The notes under the pieces are model-generated. The model ran no database searches. It was not told the DNA's origin and was given only the letters and a program-made list of their open reading frames with translations. A stretch of DNA of 64,000 bases from Microbacterium sp. SY138 (GTDB lineage: Bacteria > Actinomycetota > Actinomycetes > Actinomycetales > Microbacteriaceae), in NCBI RefSeq assembly GCF_039729145.1, contig NZ_CP155793.1, forward strand, positions 124,001 through 188,000, in the 5' to 3' direction. Numbering within the stretch: the first letter of the stretch is position 1; each line of letters starts with the position of its first letter. The translations under genes and the position numbers were made by a program. Below, one piece after another: positions 58,313 to 64,000 of this stretch.

Positions 58313-59788
58313 GTGGACGGGTTCGCGGCGGTCGACTTCGGATTCGCGCGTGAGGTGCTGCAGCGCGGCATCGCGGCGATGTACCTCGTCGCGTTCGTCT
58401 CCAGCCTGAACCAGTTCCGGCCGCTGCTGGGCGAACACGGACTGCTTCCCGCGCCGGCGCTGCTCGAATGGGTCGGCCGCGACAAGGCGAGACGACGGAT
58501 GCTGCATCCGACCCTGTTCTCGCGCATCCGCTATACCGACCGCCGCCTCGTGCTGCTGTGCGCGGCCGGCATCGTGGTCGCGGCACTTCTCGTGGTCGGC
58601 ATCCCGCAGTGGGGGCCGCCGTGGGTTCCGATGCTGTGCTTCCTCGCGCTGTGGCTCGGGTACATGTCGATCGTCAGTATCGGGCAGACGTTCTACTCGT
58701 TCGGGTGGGAGATGCTGCTGCTGGAGGCGGGGTTCCTCGCGGCGTTCCTCGGCTCGGGCGATCAGCCGCCGCCCACCGTCGTGATCGTCCTGTTCTGGTG
58801 GCTGGTCTTCCGGCTCGAGTTCGGTGCCGGGATGATCAAGATCCGCGGCGGACGCGAATGGCGCGACCTGACGGCACTCATGTACCACCATGAGACGCAG
58901 CCCATGCCGGGTCCGCTCAGCAGGCAGGCGCATCTGCTGCCGCGCTGGTTCCATCGCGGCGAGGTGCTGGGCAACCACTTCGCGCAGCTGGTCGTGCCGA
59001 TCTTCCTGTTCGCGCCGGTCCTGTCGCTGTGGGTGCGCGGCCCGGTGCCGCAGGTCGTCGGTGCGGTGGCGGCATCCATCGTGATCCTGACGCAGCTGTG
59101 GCTCGTCGTCACCGGAAACTTCGCGTGGTTGAACGCGGCGACGATGGTCATCGCGTTCTCCGTGATCGGGCTGCCGGGAGTCGGGATGCCTGTGGCCGCG
59201 CCGCGGACCGATCCTCCCTGGATCATCGACGGGATGCCGCTGGCCTGGGTCGTGGTCACCTCGGCGGTCGGGCTGCTGTATGTCGTGCTGAGCGTGCCGG
59301 CGCTGCGCAACCTCTTCGCGCGGCGGCAGCTGATGAACGCGAGCTTCAACCGCTGGCAGCTCGCCAACGCCTACGGCGCATTCGGCACGGTCACGAAGGA
59401 GCGCATCGAGATCATCGTCGAGGGCTCAGCCGACGAAGAGGGGATGGAGTGGCGCGAGTACGAGTTCCGGGGCAAGCCCGGTGATGTGCGCAGGATGCCG
59501 CGACAGTTCGCTCCCTACCATCTGCGGCTCGACTGGCTGATGTGGTTCCTTCCGCTCGGGCATTCGCTCGACGACTGGTTCACCGCGTTCCTGGTGCGGT
59601 TGCTGGAAGCGGATGCTCCGACCCTCGCGCTGCTGCGCATCGACCCGTTCGAGGGCGAAAGACCGCGGTGGGTGCGTGCGGTGTCGTACCGCTACCGCTT
59701 CGCCACCCGCGCCGAAAAGAAGGCCGACGGTGCGGTCTGGGTGCGCACGGGCCGCCGTGTGGTGCTCGCGCCCTTCGGGCTCCGGTGA
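58313..59788 (+). CDS. Lipase maturation factor-like membrane protein
   Basis: A 491-residue membrane protein with about eight hydrophobic segments, matching the lipase maturation factor (LMF1/DUF1222) family: an N-terminal AREVLQRGIAAMYLVAFVSSLNQFRPLLGEHGLLPAP, the signature FRLEFGAGMIKIRGGREWRDLTALMYHHETQPMPGPLSRQAH near residues 165-205 and a C-terminal domain with EYEFRGKPGDVRRMPRQFAPYHLRLDWLMWFLPLG. In animals LMF1 helps fold lipases in the ER; in bacteria the role is unknown. The GTG at 58313 is chosen by its leaderless -10; a GTG at 58307 in frame gives two more residues. Confidence 0.88.
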   Translation: MDGFAAVDFGFAREVLQRGIAAMYLVAFVSSLNQFRPLLGEHGLLPAPALLEWVGRDKARRRMLHPTLFSRIRYTDRRLVLLCAAGIVVAALLVVGIPQWGPPWVPMLCFLALWLGYMSIVSIGQTFYSFGWEMLLLEAGFLAAFLGSGDQPPPTVVIVLFWWLVFRLEFGAGMIKIRGGREWRDLTALMYHHETQPMPGPLSRQAHLLPRWFHRGEVLGNHFAQLVVPIFLFAPVLSLWVRGPVPQVVGAVAASIVILTQLWLVVTGNFAWLNAATMVIAFSVIGLPGVGMPVAAPRTDPPWIIDGMPLAWVVVTSAVGLLYVVLSVPALRNLFARRQLMNASFNRWQLANAYGAFGTVTKERIEIIVEGSADEEGMEWREYEFRGKPGDVRRMPRQFAPYHLRLDWLMWFLPLGHSLDDWFTAFLVRLLEADAPTLALLRIDPFEGERPRWVRAVSYRYRFATRAEKKADGAVWVRTGRRVVLAPFGLR

Positions 59789-59850
59789 CGCCTCCCCCAG
59801 TCCTCGGTCCCTTCCCTCCAGCTCCGTCCCCTCCGGCGCTCCCGCACCCT

Positions 59851-59913
59851 CGTTCCGGTCGCACTTTCTGTCGCGCCGGCGGCCTTTTGGCGACAGTAAG
59901 TGCGACCGGAACG
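59851..59913. repeat. REP-like palindromic repeat, copy 2; terminator
   Basis: Arms 59851-59874 and 59890-59913 pair over 24 bp with one mismatch and a 15-nt loop. The outer part CGTTCCGGTCGCACTT is shared with the copy at 44980. It sits between convergent genes, so it can serve as bidirectional terminator. Confidence 0.8.
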
Positions 59914-59937
59914 GAGGGCGGACGGGCCGGGACGCCG

Positions 59938-60345
59938 TCAGGGCTCGGCCGTGACCAGAGGGTCGGGACGACGCCGGGAGACGACCCCGGACGACTCGAC
60001 CTCGAAGCCGTTGCGCACCCAGTACTCGTAGCCGCCGAGCAGCTCGCGGACATCGAACCCGGTGGCGAGCAGTACTCGGGCGGTCGAGGTGGCGCCGTTG
60101 CACCCGGGGCCCCAGCCGTAGACGATGAGCGTGCGATCGCGGGGAAGCGTTGTGAGCCGTGCGTCGACGTCGCTCGTGGGCAGATGCACCGCCCCGGCGA
60201 TGTGGCCGTGATCCCACGACTCGAGGCGCCGCGTATCGACCAGCACCGCCTCTCCGGCGGCCACGGCTTCGCGGGCGGCGACCACATCGATCTCGTACGC
60301 GAGACGCGCGTCGACGTAGGCGAGCCTCGCGTCGAGAGAGCTCAT
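59938..60345 (-). CDS. Rhodanese-like protein
   Basis: A 135-residue single-domain rhodanese: VVAAREAVAAGEAVLVDTRRLESWDHGHIAGAVHLPTSD, with Asp/Arg/His-Ile-Gly-Ala pattern, and the active loop YGWGPGCNGATSTARVLL, with Cys about residue 92, then GFDVRELLGGYEYWVRNGFEV. Typical sulfurtransferases carry persulfide on the loop Cys. ATG 60345 overlaps the aldolase stop by 4 bp. A link to the amino-/sugar-acid catabolism of this operon is not clear; it may detoxify or recycle sulfur from a sulfur-containing substrate. Confidence 0.85.
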   Translation of the reverse strand: MSSLDARLAYVDARLAYEIDVVAAREAVAAGEAVLVDTRRLESWDHGHIAGAVHLPTSDVDARLTTLPRDRTLIVYGWGPGCNGATSTARVLLATGFDVRELLGGYEYWVRNGFEVESSGVVSRRRPDPLVTAEP

Positions 60346-60980
60346 CGCCGCGCGCCCGCACCGAGCAGCGCGGCGAGCTGCGGCAGCTGCGCGGGGTCTT
60401 CCAGCGCCGAGCCGACGGCGACGACATGGGCGCCGGCGTCGAGGTACTCGGCGGCGTTGACCGCGTTCATGCCACCCGTGGTCACGAATCGTGCCTGGGG
60501 GAAGGGGCCGTTCATCGCCGTGAGCCACTGCGGACCGAGTACCGACGCGGGGAAGGCCTTGAGCCAGGTGAGTCCCGCGGAAGTGGCGGATTGCACCTCG
60601 CTGGCCGTGGCGACACCGGGAAGGCTGAGCATTCCGGCCTCGTGCGAGGCGCGCACGACGTCGAGATCGAGCCCGGGGCTGACGGTGAACGTGGCGCCGG
60701 CGGAGAGCGCCTGCGCGACATGCTCGGCCGAGACCACAGTGCCGGCGCCGACGGCCTTGCCACGCGTGCGTCCGGCGGCGGCGACCACGCGCAGCGCCTC
60801 GACGTCGTCGGGGGTCTGGATGGGGAGTTCTACGACGTCGATCCCGAGGTTCCACGCGGTGGTCGACAGGGCGAGGCTGCGCTCCGCCCCCATGCCACGC
60901 AGGATCGCCATCAGGCGCGTGCCACCGAAGATCGCATCAAAGCCGGAGTTGTCCATCATGTTCCCTGTCGGTCCCGTCAT
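60342..60980 (-). CDS. KHG/KDPG aldolase family protein
   Basis: A 212-residue class I aldolase. RLMAILRGM gives the conserved Arg, DVVELPIQTPDDVEALR the catalytic Glu, GAGTVVSAEHVAQALSAGATFTVSPG is the typical central motif, LTWLKAFPASVLG holds the Schiff-base Lys (about residue 144) and FVTTGGMNAVNAAEYLDAGAHVVAVGSAL closes the barrel. The enzymes cut 2-keto-3-deoxy-6-phosphogluconate or 4-hydroxy-2-oxoglutarate to pyruvate plus an aldehyde. The chosen start overlaps the regulator stop. Neighbour context (PLP enzyme, MHS permease) makes a keto acid derived from an amino/sugar acid the likely substrate. Confidence 0.92.
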   Translation of the reverse strand: MTGPTGNMMDNSGFDAIFGGTRLMAILRGMGAERSLALSTTAWNLGIDVVELPIQTPDDVEALRVVAAAGRTRGKAVGAGTVVSAEHVAQALSAGATFTVSPGLDLDVVRASHEAGMLSLPGVATASEVQSATSAGLTWLKAFPASVLGPQWLTAMNGPFPQARFVTTGGMNAVNAAEYLDAGAHVVAVGSALEDPAQLPQLAALLGAGARR

Positions 60981-61693
60981 CGCGTTCTGGCCTCTTCGAG
61001 GTAGGAGTATGCGGTCACCCGGGAGATGCCCAGGCGCTTGGCGATGGCCTCCACCGACTTGCGCATCTGTGTGGCACCACGCTGATCCAGCCGCTCCAGC
61101 ACGGTGATCTTGTCATCGCGCGACATGCTCTCGAGGGGTCGCCCGATCTCGCGGATGGCTTCGGTGATCATCGAATCCATCACCGACACGAGGTCGGCGC
61201 CGAAGTGCTCCTTCGGAGCGTTCGCGGGTACGGGCGCCGGGAGGAGCGCGTCGAGCGTCTTGCGGGCGAGGAGCAGCGGGCTGAGGTCGACATTCACGCA
61301 CAGCGACGCGATGATGTCGCCGGCGCCATTGTGGAAGTAGACCGAGGAACAGCGCAGCTCCCGCCCGTCGCTGGTGTAGCCGGTGTAGCCGAAGGCGTCG
61401 TGGTTCCCCCGGCGGTCCTTGAGCACGTCCAGACCGAGAGAGGTCGAGGGGCCCCCGACAGCGCGCCCGGTGACGTGCCCGTTCTCGATGGCCATGATCG
61501 TGTGACCCAGGTCGACGTCGGTGCCGTCGAGATTGTGGAGCACGACTTCGACGGTCGGTCCGGCCGCAGTGGCGAGGGCACGGAGCACGGGTCGATAGAG
61601 GCGGAGGACCTCTTCTGCACTCTCGTACGTCTCCCGTGCGAGATCATCGGCCAGGGCTGCAACCGCGTTCTCTGCTGTCGTCGATGTCGACAT
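60977..61693 (-). CDS. YheO/DauR-like PAS-type transcriptional regulator
   Basis: A 238-residue regulator. The N-terminal PAS-like domain has YRPVLRALATAAGPTVEVVLHNLDGTDVDLGHTIMAIENGHVTGRAVGGPSTSLGLDVL and CSSVYFHNGAGDIIASLCVNVDLSPLL, the YheO family pattern. The C-terminal HTH reads VLERLDQRGATQMRKSVEAIAKRLGISRVTAYSYLEEAR. This type includes the D-arginine utilisation regulator DauR. ATG 61693 is the family-like start; a longer frame adds a Cys/His-rich N-terminus over the promoter. Divergent from the MHS permease, with a shared palindrome. Confidence 0.88.
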   Translation of the reverse strand: MSTSTTAENAVAALADDLARETYESAEEVLRLYRPVLRALATAAGPTVEVVLHNLDGTDVDLGHTIMAIENGHVTGRAVGGPSTSLGLDVLKDRRGNHDAFGYTGYTSDGRELRCSSVYFHNGAGDIIASLCVNVDLSPLLLARKTLDALLPAPVPANAPKEHFGADLVSVMDSMITEAIREIGRPLESMSRDDKITVLERLDQRGATQMRKSVEAIAKRLGISRVTAYSYLEEARTR

Positions 61694-61732
61694 TCTGTGA
61701 CTCCAATCCGGAGCAACGATACAGGCGTACAA

Positions 61733-61774
61733 AAAATACGAGTGATAGACAGATTGTCTATTCCGCTGTTAGTT
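61733..61774. promoter_or_regulatory. Symmetric divergent promoter with ATAGACA palindrome
   Basis: ATAGACA (61745-61751) and TGTCTAT (61755-61761) are inverted around GAT. Each arm contains a TAGACA -35, one per strand. On the minus strand it pairs at 16 bp with TATTTT (61738-61733) for the regulator gene. On the plus strand it pairs at 17 bp with TTAGTT (61769-61774) for the permease gene. Binding at the palindrome would shut off both promoters. Confidence 0.65.
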
Positions 61775-61850
61775 TATCCACGCCCAGACGATCCGTCGAG
61801 GCCGGACCGCAACGTATGCGGCCCTGCATTCCCCGAAGAAGGAGCCCCGG

Positions 61851-63200
61851 ATGGCCACTGTCGCCTCATCTGGCCTGACCCCGAAGCAGCGCAAGACGAT
61901 CGCCGGTGGGGCGATCGGAACGCTGATCGAGTACTACGACTACTACCTCTACGGCCTCGCGGCTGCGGCAGTGTTCCCCGCGGTGTTCTTCTCCTCGAAC
62001 GACCCCGTCATCGCCCAGCTGTCGTCGTTCGCGACCTTCGCCGTCGGATTCTTCCTCCGTCCGGTCGGCGGCATCATCTGGGGTATCGTCGGCGACCGCC
62101 GGGGCCGCAAGGTCGTTCTCATGAGCACGGTCATCGGCATGGGGGTAGCGACCACGGGCATCGGCCTGATCCCTTCCGACCAGATGATCGGCATCGCTGC
62201 ACCGCTGCTGCTGTTGTTCTTCCGGCTCTGCCAGGGCTTCTTCGTCGGCGGCGAGATGGGCGGTGCGGCCACGATGGTCGTCGAAGCCGCGCCGACCGGC
62301 AAGCGGGGGCTCTACGGAGCCTTCCTCATCAGCGGTGCGGGTGTCGCCAACGTGGTCTCGGGCGGTCTGATGGCAGGTCTCGGGCTCACGCCGGAATCGT
62401 GGTTCCTGCAGTGGGGGTGGCGCATCCCGTTCGTCTTCTCGATCGTGCTCGCGATCGCGGCAGTGCTGCTTCGTCGCCAGCTCGAGGAGTCTGAGGCGTT
62501 CACCGACACGCAGACGCTTCTCCTCGCCACCACGGGCAAGAAGCCCAACCCGCTCATCGAGGTCTTCCGTCACCCGAAGAACGCGATCATGGGCATCCTC
62601 ATCGGGTTGCCGCAGTCGATCGCCGGCTACGTCATCCTCACGTACGGTCTGGCGTTCATCGTGTCGAACCAGCAGCTGCCGGCCTGGATGGGGTTCGCCG
62701 GCACCATGCTCGTGGGTCTGCTGCAGATCGTCGTCGCTCCGCTGTGGGGTGCGATCTCCGATCGCATCGGCAGGCGGACGGTCTACATCATCGGCTGTCT
62801 CGGCTTCGCGGCCATGGTCTATCCGGCCTTCATGATGTTCAGCACGGGGAACATGTGGCTGATCTGGCTCGGACAGATCCTCGGGTTCGTCATCTTCGGC
62901 GTTGCGATGCAGGCGACCCTCTCGACGATGCTCGTGGAGATGTTCGATCCGGAGGCTCGGACGACAGGCGTGAACATCGGCTACCAGATCTCCAACACCC
63001 TCGGCGGCGGCCTCGCCCCGCTGATCTGCACGGCACTGGTGGCGGCTGCCGGAGGCGCCTTCTGGCCGGTCGTCGTGTACGCGGCGGTGATCGCGGTGGT
63101 CGGTGTGATCGCCACACTGGTCGCCTCGGTCCAGCCCGATGTCGAGGGTGCGGGGCGCCTGCACGAGCTGAAGACGAGCACGCCGGTGAAGACGCGATGA
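61851..63200 (+). CDS. MFS transporter of metabolite:H+ symporter (MHS) family
   Basis: A 449-residue 12-helix permease. TIAGGAIGTLIEYYDYYLYGLAAAAVFPAVFF is the hallmark opening of the MHS group (ProP, KgtP, ShiA). GGIIWGIVGDRRGRKVVLMSTVIGMGVATTGIGLIP is the motif-A loop, and FFRLCQGFFVGGEMGGAATMVVEAAPTGKRGLYGAF and DRIGRRTVYIIGCLGF follow. It imports an organic acid, amino acid or quaternary amine. AAGGAG precedes ATG 61851. Its stop overlaps the PLP enzyme start by 4 bp, so import and first catabolic step are coupled. Confidence 0.92.
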   Translation: MATVASSGLTPKQRKTIAGGAIGTLIEYYDYYLYGLAAAAVFPAVFFSSNDPVIAQLSSFATFAVGFFLRPVGGIIWGIVGDRRGRKVVLMSTVIGMGVATTGIGLIPSDQMIGIAAPLLLLFFRLCQGFFVGGEMGGAATMVVEAAPTGKRGLYGAFLISGAGVANVVSGGLMAGLGLTPESWFLQWGWRIPFVFSIVLAIAAVLLRRQLEESEAFTDTQTLLLATTGKKPNPLIEVFRHPKNAIMGILIGLPQSIAGYVILTYGLAFIVSNQQLPAWMGFAGTMLVGLLQIVVAPLWGAISDRIGRRTVYIIGCLGFAAMVYPAFMMFSTGNMWLIWLGQILGFVIFGVAMQATLSTMLVEMFDPEARTTGVNIGYQISNTLGGGLAPLICTALVAAAGGAFWPVVVYAAVIAVVGVIATLVASVQPDVEGAGRLHELKTSTPVKTR

Positions 63201-64000
63201 CGATGGATGACGCAGGAGTGCTCTCCGCGCGCGACAAGGGCCTACCTGGGCGTGCGGCCGGACTGACGGTGACGGAATTCCTCGCGACAGCCCCACGACT
63301 CGAGGAGTTCTGGACTCCGCTGATCGTGCTCGACGACGCAGCGATGACGGCGAACGTCGCCACGATGGCGCAGTGGTGCGCGGAGCGCGGCCTCGCCCTC
63401 ATGCCCCACGGCAAGACCACCATGGCGCCTGCGCTGTGGAAGCGGCAGAGGGATGCGGGCGCGCTCGGCATCACCTTCGCGACCATGGGGCAGGTTCGTA
63501 CCGCCCGCGATCTGGGCGTCGATTCGGTGATGCTCGCGAACGCCGCCGTCGATCGGCCGGCGCTGGCGTGGCTGGCGCAGGAGCTGGCGGATCCGGGTTT
63601 CCGGTTCGTGAGCTGGGCCGATTCGGTTGCGACGGTCGAGACGATGGAGGCGGCTCTGCTCTCCACCGCGACACCGCGCCCGGTCGACGTCTGCGTCGAG
63701 CTCGGCGGCGAAGGGGGTCGGACGGGTGCGCGGTCGATCGCGGAGGCCGTGCGTGTGGCTGAGCGCATCGCCGCATCCTCCGTGCTGCGCCTCGCCGGAG
63801 TGGCCGGATACGAGGGGAGCCTCGCGCACGATCGCTCCCCCGCGGCTCTCGCGGCCGTCCGCGCGTACCTGCAGTCCCAGCTCGAACTGCACTCCGCGAT
63901 CACGCCTCTCTACGACGCCGGCGAGCTCTTCGTGACCGCCGGCGGCAGTGCCTACTTCGATGTCGTCGCTGACGTCTGGGGGACGACCGCGCGCGATGAC
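63197..64000 (+). CDS. Fold-type III PLP enzyme (D-threonine aldolase/D-serine dehydratase-like), truncated by the window end
   Basis: At least 268 residues, with no stop before the window end. After an N-terminal lead comes FWTPLIVLDDAAMTANVATMAQWCAERGLALMPHGKTTMAPALWKRQRDAGALGITFATMGQ. The Lys of HGKTT is the expected PLP-binding residue of the alanine racemase N-terminal-type barrel. Next are DVCVELGGEGGRTGARS (glycine-rich loop) and LRLAGVAGYEGSLAH. The continuing FVTAGGSAYFD is typical of the amino acid deaminase/aldolase subgroup. Substrate could be a D-hydroxyamino acid or amino-sugar acid such as D-glucosaminate. Overlaps the MHS permease stop. The C-terminal metal-binding domain lies outside the window. 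Confidence 0.85.
   Translation, partial: MTMDDAGVLSARDKGLPGRAAGLTVTEFLATAPRLEEFWTPLIVLDDAAMTANVATMAQWCAERGLALMPHGKTTMAPALWKRQRDAGALGITFATMGQVRTARDLGVDSVMLANAAVDRPALAWLAQELADPGFRFVSWADSVATVETMEAALLSTATPRPVDVCVELGGEGGRTGARSIAEAVRVAERIAASSVLRLAGVAGYEGSLAHDRSPAALAAVRAYLQSQLELHSAITPLYDAGELFVTAGGSAYFDVVADVWGTTARDD

Overview
The window is high-GC DNA with long same-strand gene runs, very frequent 4-bp ATGA/GTGA stop-start overlaps, many GTG starts and several apparently leaderless genes. Together with the gene families present (SCO4848-type membrane protein, actinobacterial ECF sigma factors, ABC sugar importers without their own ATPase, BioQ-like operator) this points to an actinobacterium, most likely Microbacteriaceae (Microbacterium-like). 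The species cannot be fixed from the sequence alone. No rRNA, tRNA, CRISPR array or intact insertion sequence was seen.

Layout. 1-2914: small membrane protein, purA and a lactonase-like beta-propeller. 2927-6333: a ketoacyl synthase and an AMP-dependent ligase, divergent from the biotin transporter gene bioY across a doubled BioQ-like operator. 6352-9193: a foreign-looking island with an N-terminally truncated Rhs protein, an overlapping two-TM small protein (possible immunity protein) and small ORFs. 9194-15741: flavin disulfide oxidoreductase, DUF427 protein, an OpuC-type osmoprotectant importer and an AI-2E-family exporter. 15804-25499: chorismate mutase, then a probable (N-acetyl)galactosamine locus: ROK repressor, sugar ABC importer, SIS isomerase/deaminase, ROK kinase, PfkB kinase, class II aldolase and DeoR regulator. 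25753-31063: a four-gene operon of ECF sigma factor, small beta-domain protein, cytosolic subtilisin-like protease and TPR-CHAT caspase-like protease. I consider this the most interesting system in the window.

31178-41346: a small membrane protein, an MFS exporter with its ArsR-type regulator, a FUSC protein, two self-regulated ABC export operons (GntR/YtrA type and GbsR/MarR type) and an rRNA-type methyltransferase. 41700-44957: a second osmoprotectant importer (ProU type, CBS-containing ATPase) behind a long leader that may be structured. 45055-52358: RpiR regulator divergent from a C45-type acyltransferase/amidohydrolase and a complete five-gene peptide ABC importer. 52365-58163: two-component system divergent from a lipoprotein/adaptor/ATPase/permease (MacB-like) export operon, with a direct-repeat response-regulator site between them. 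58313-59788: lipase-maturation-factor-like membrane protein. 59938-64000: YheO/DauR-type regulator, KHG/KDPG aldolase and rhodanese, divergent from an MHS-family permease and a fold-type III PLP enzyme cut by the window end. These probably degrade an imported amino or sugar acid.

Recurring regulatory themes are palindromic operators laid over divergent promoters (5712, 16165, 20895, 32757, 36739, 40058, 45970, 61745), -10 hexamers exactly 6 nt before start codons (leaderless transcripts), and two copies of a REP-like palindrome (44980 and 59851). All functional statements are by reading motifs and family resemblance. No database search was run.
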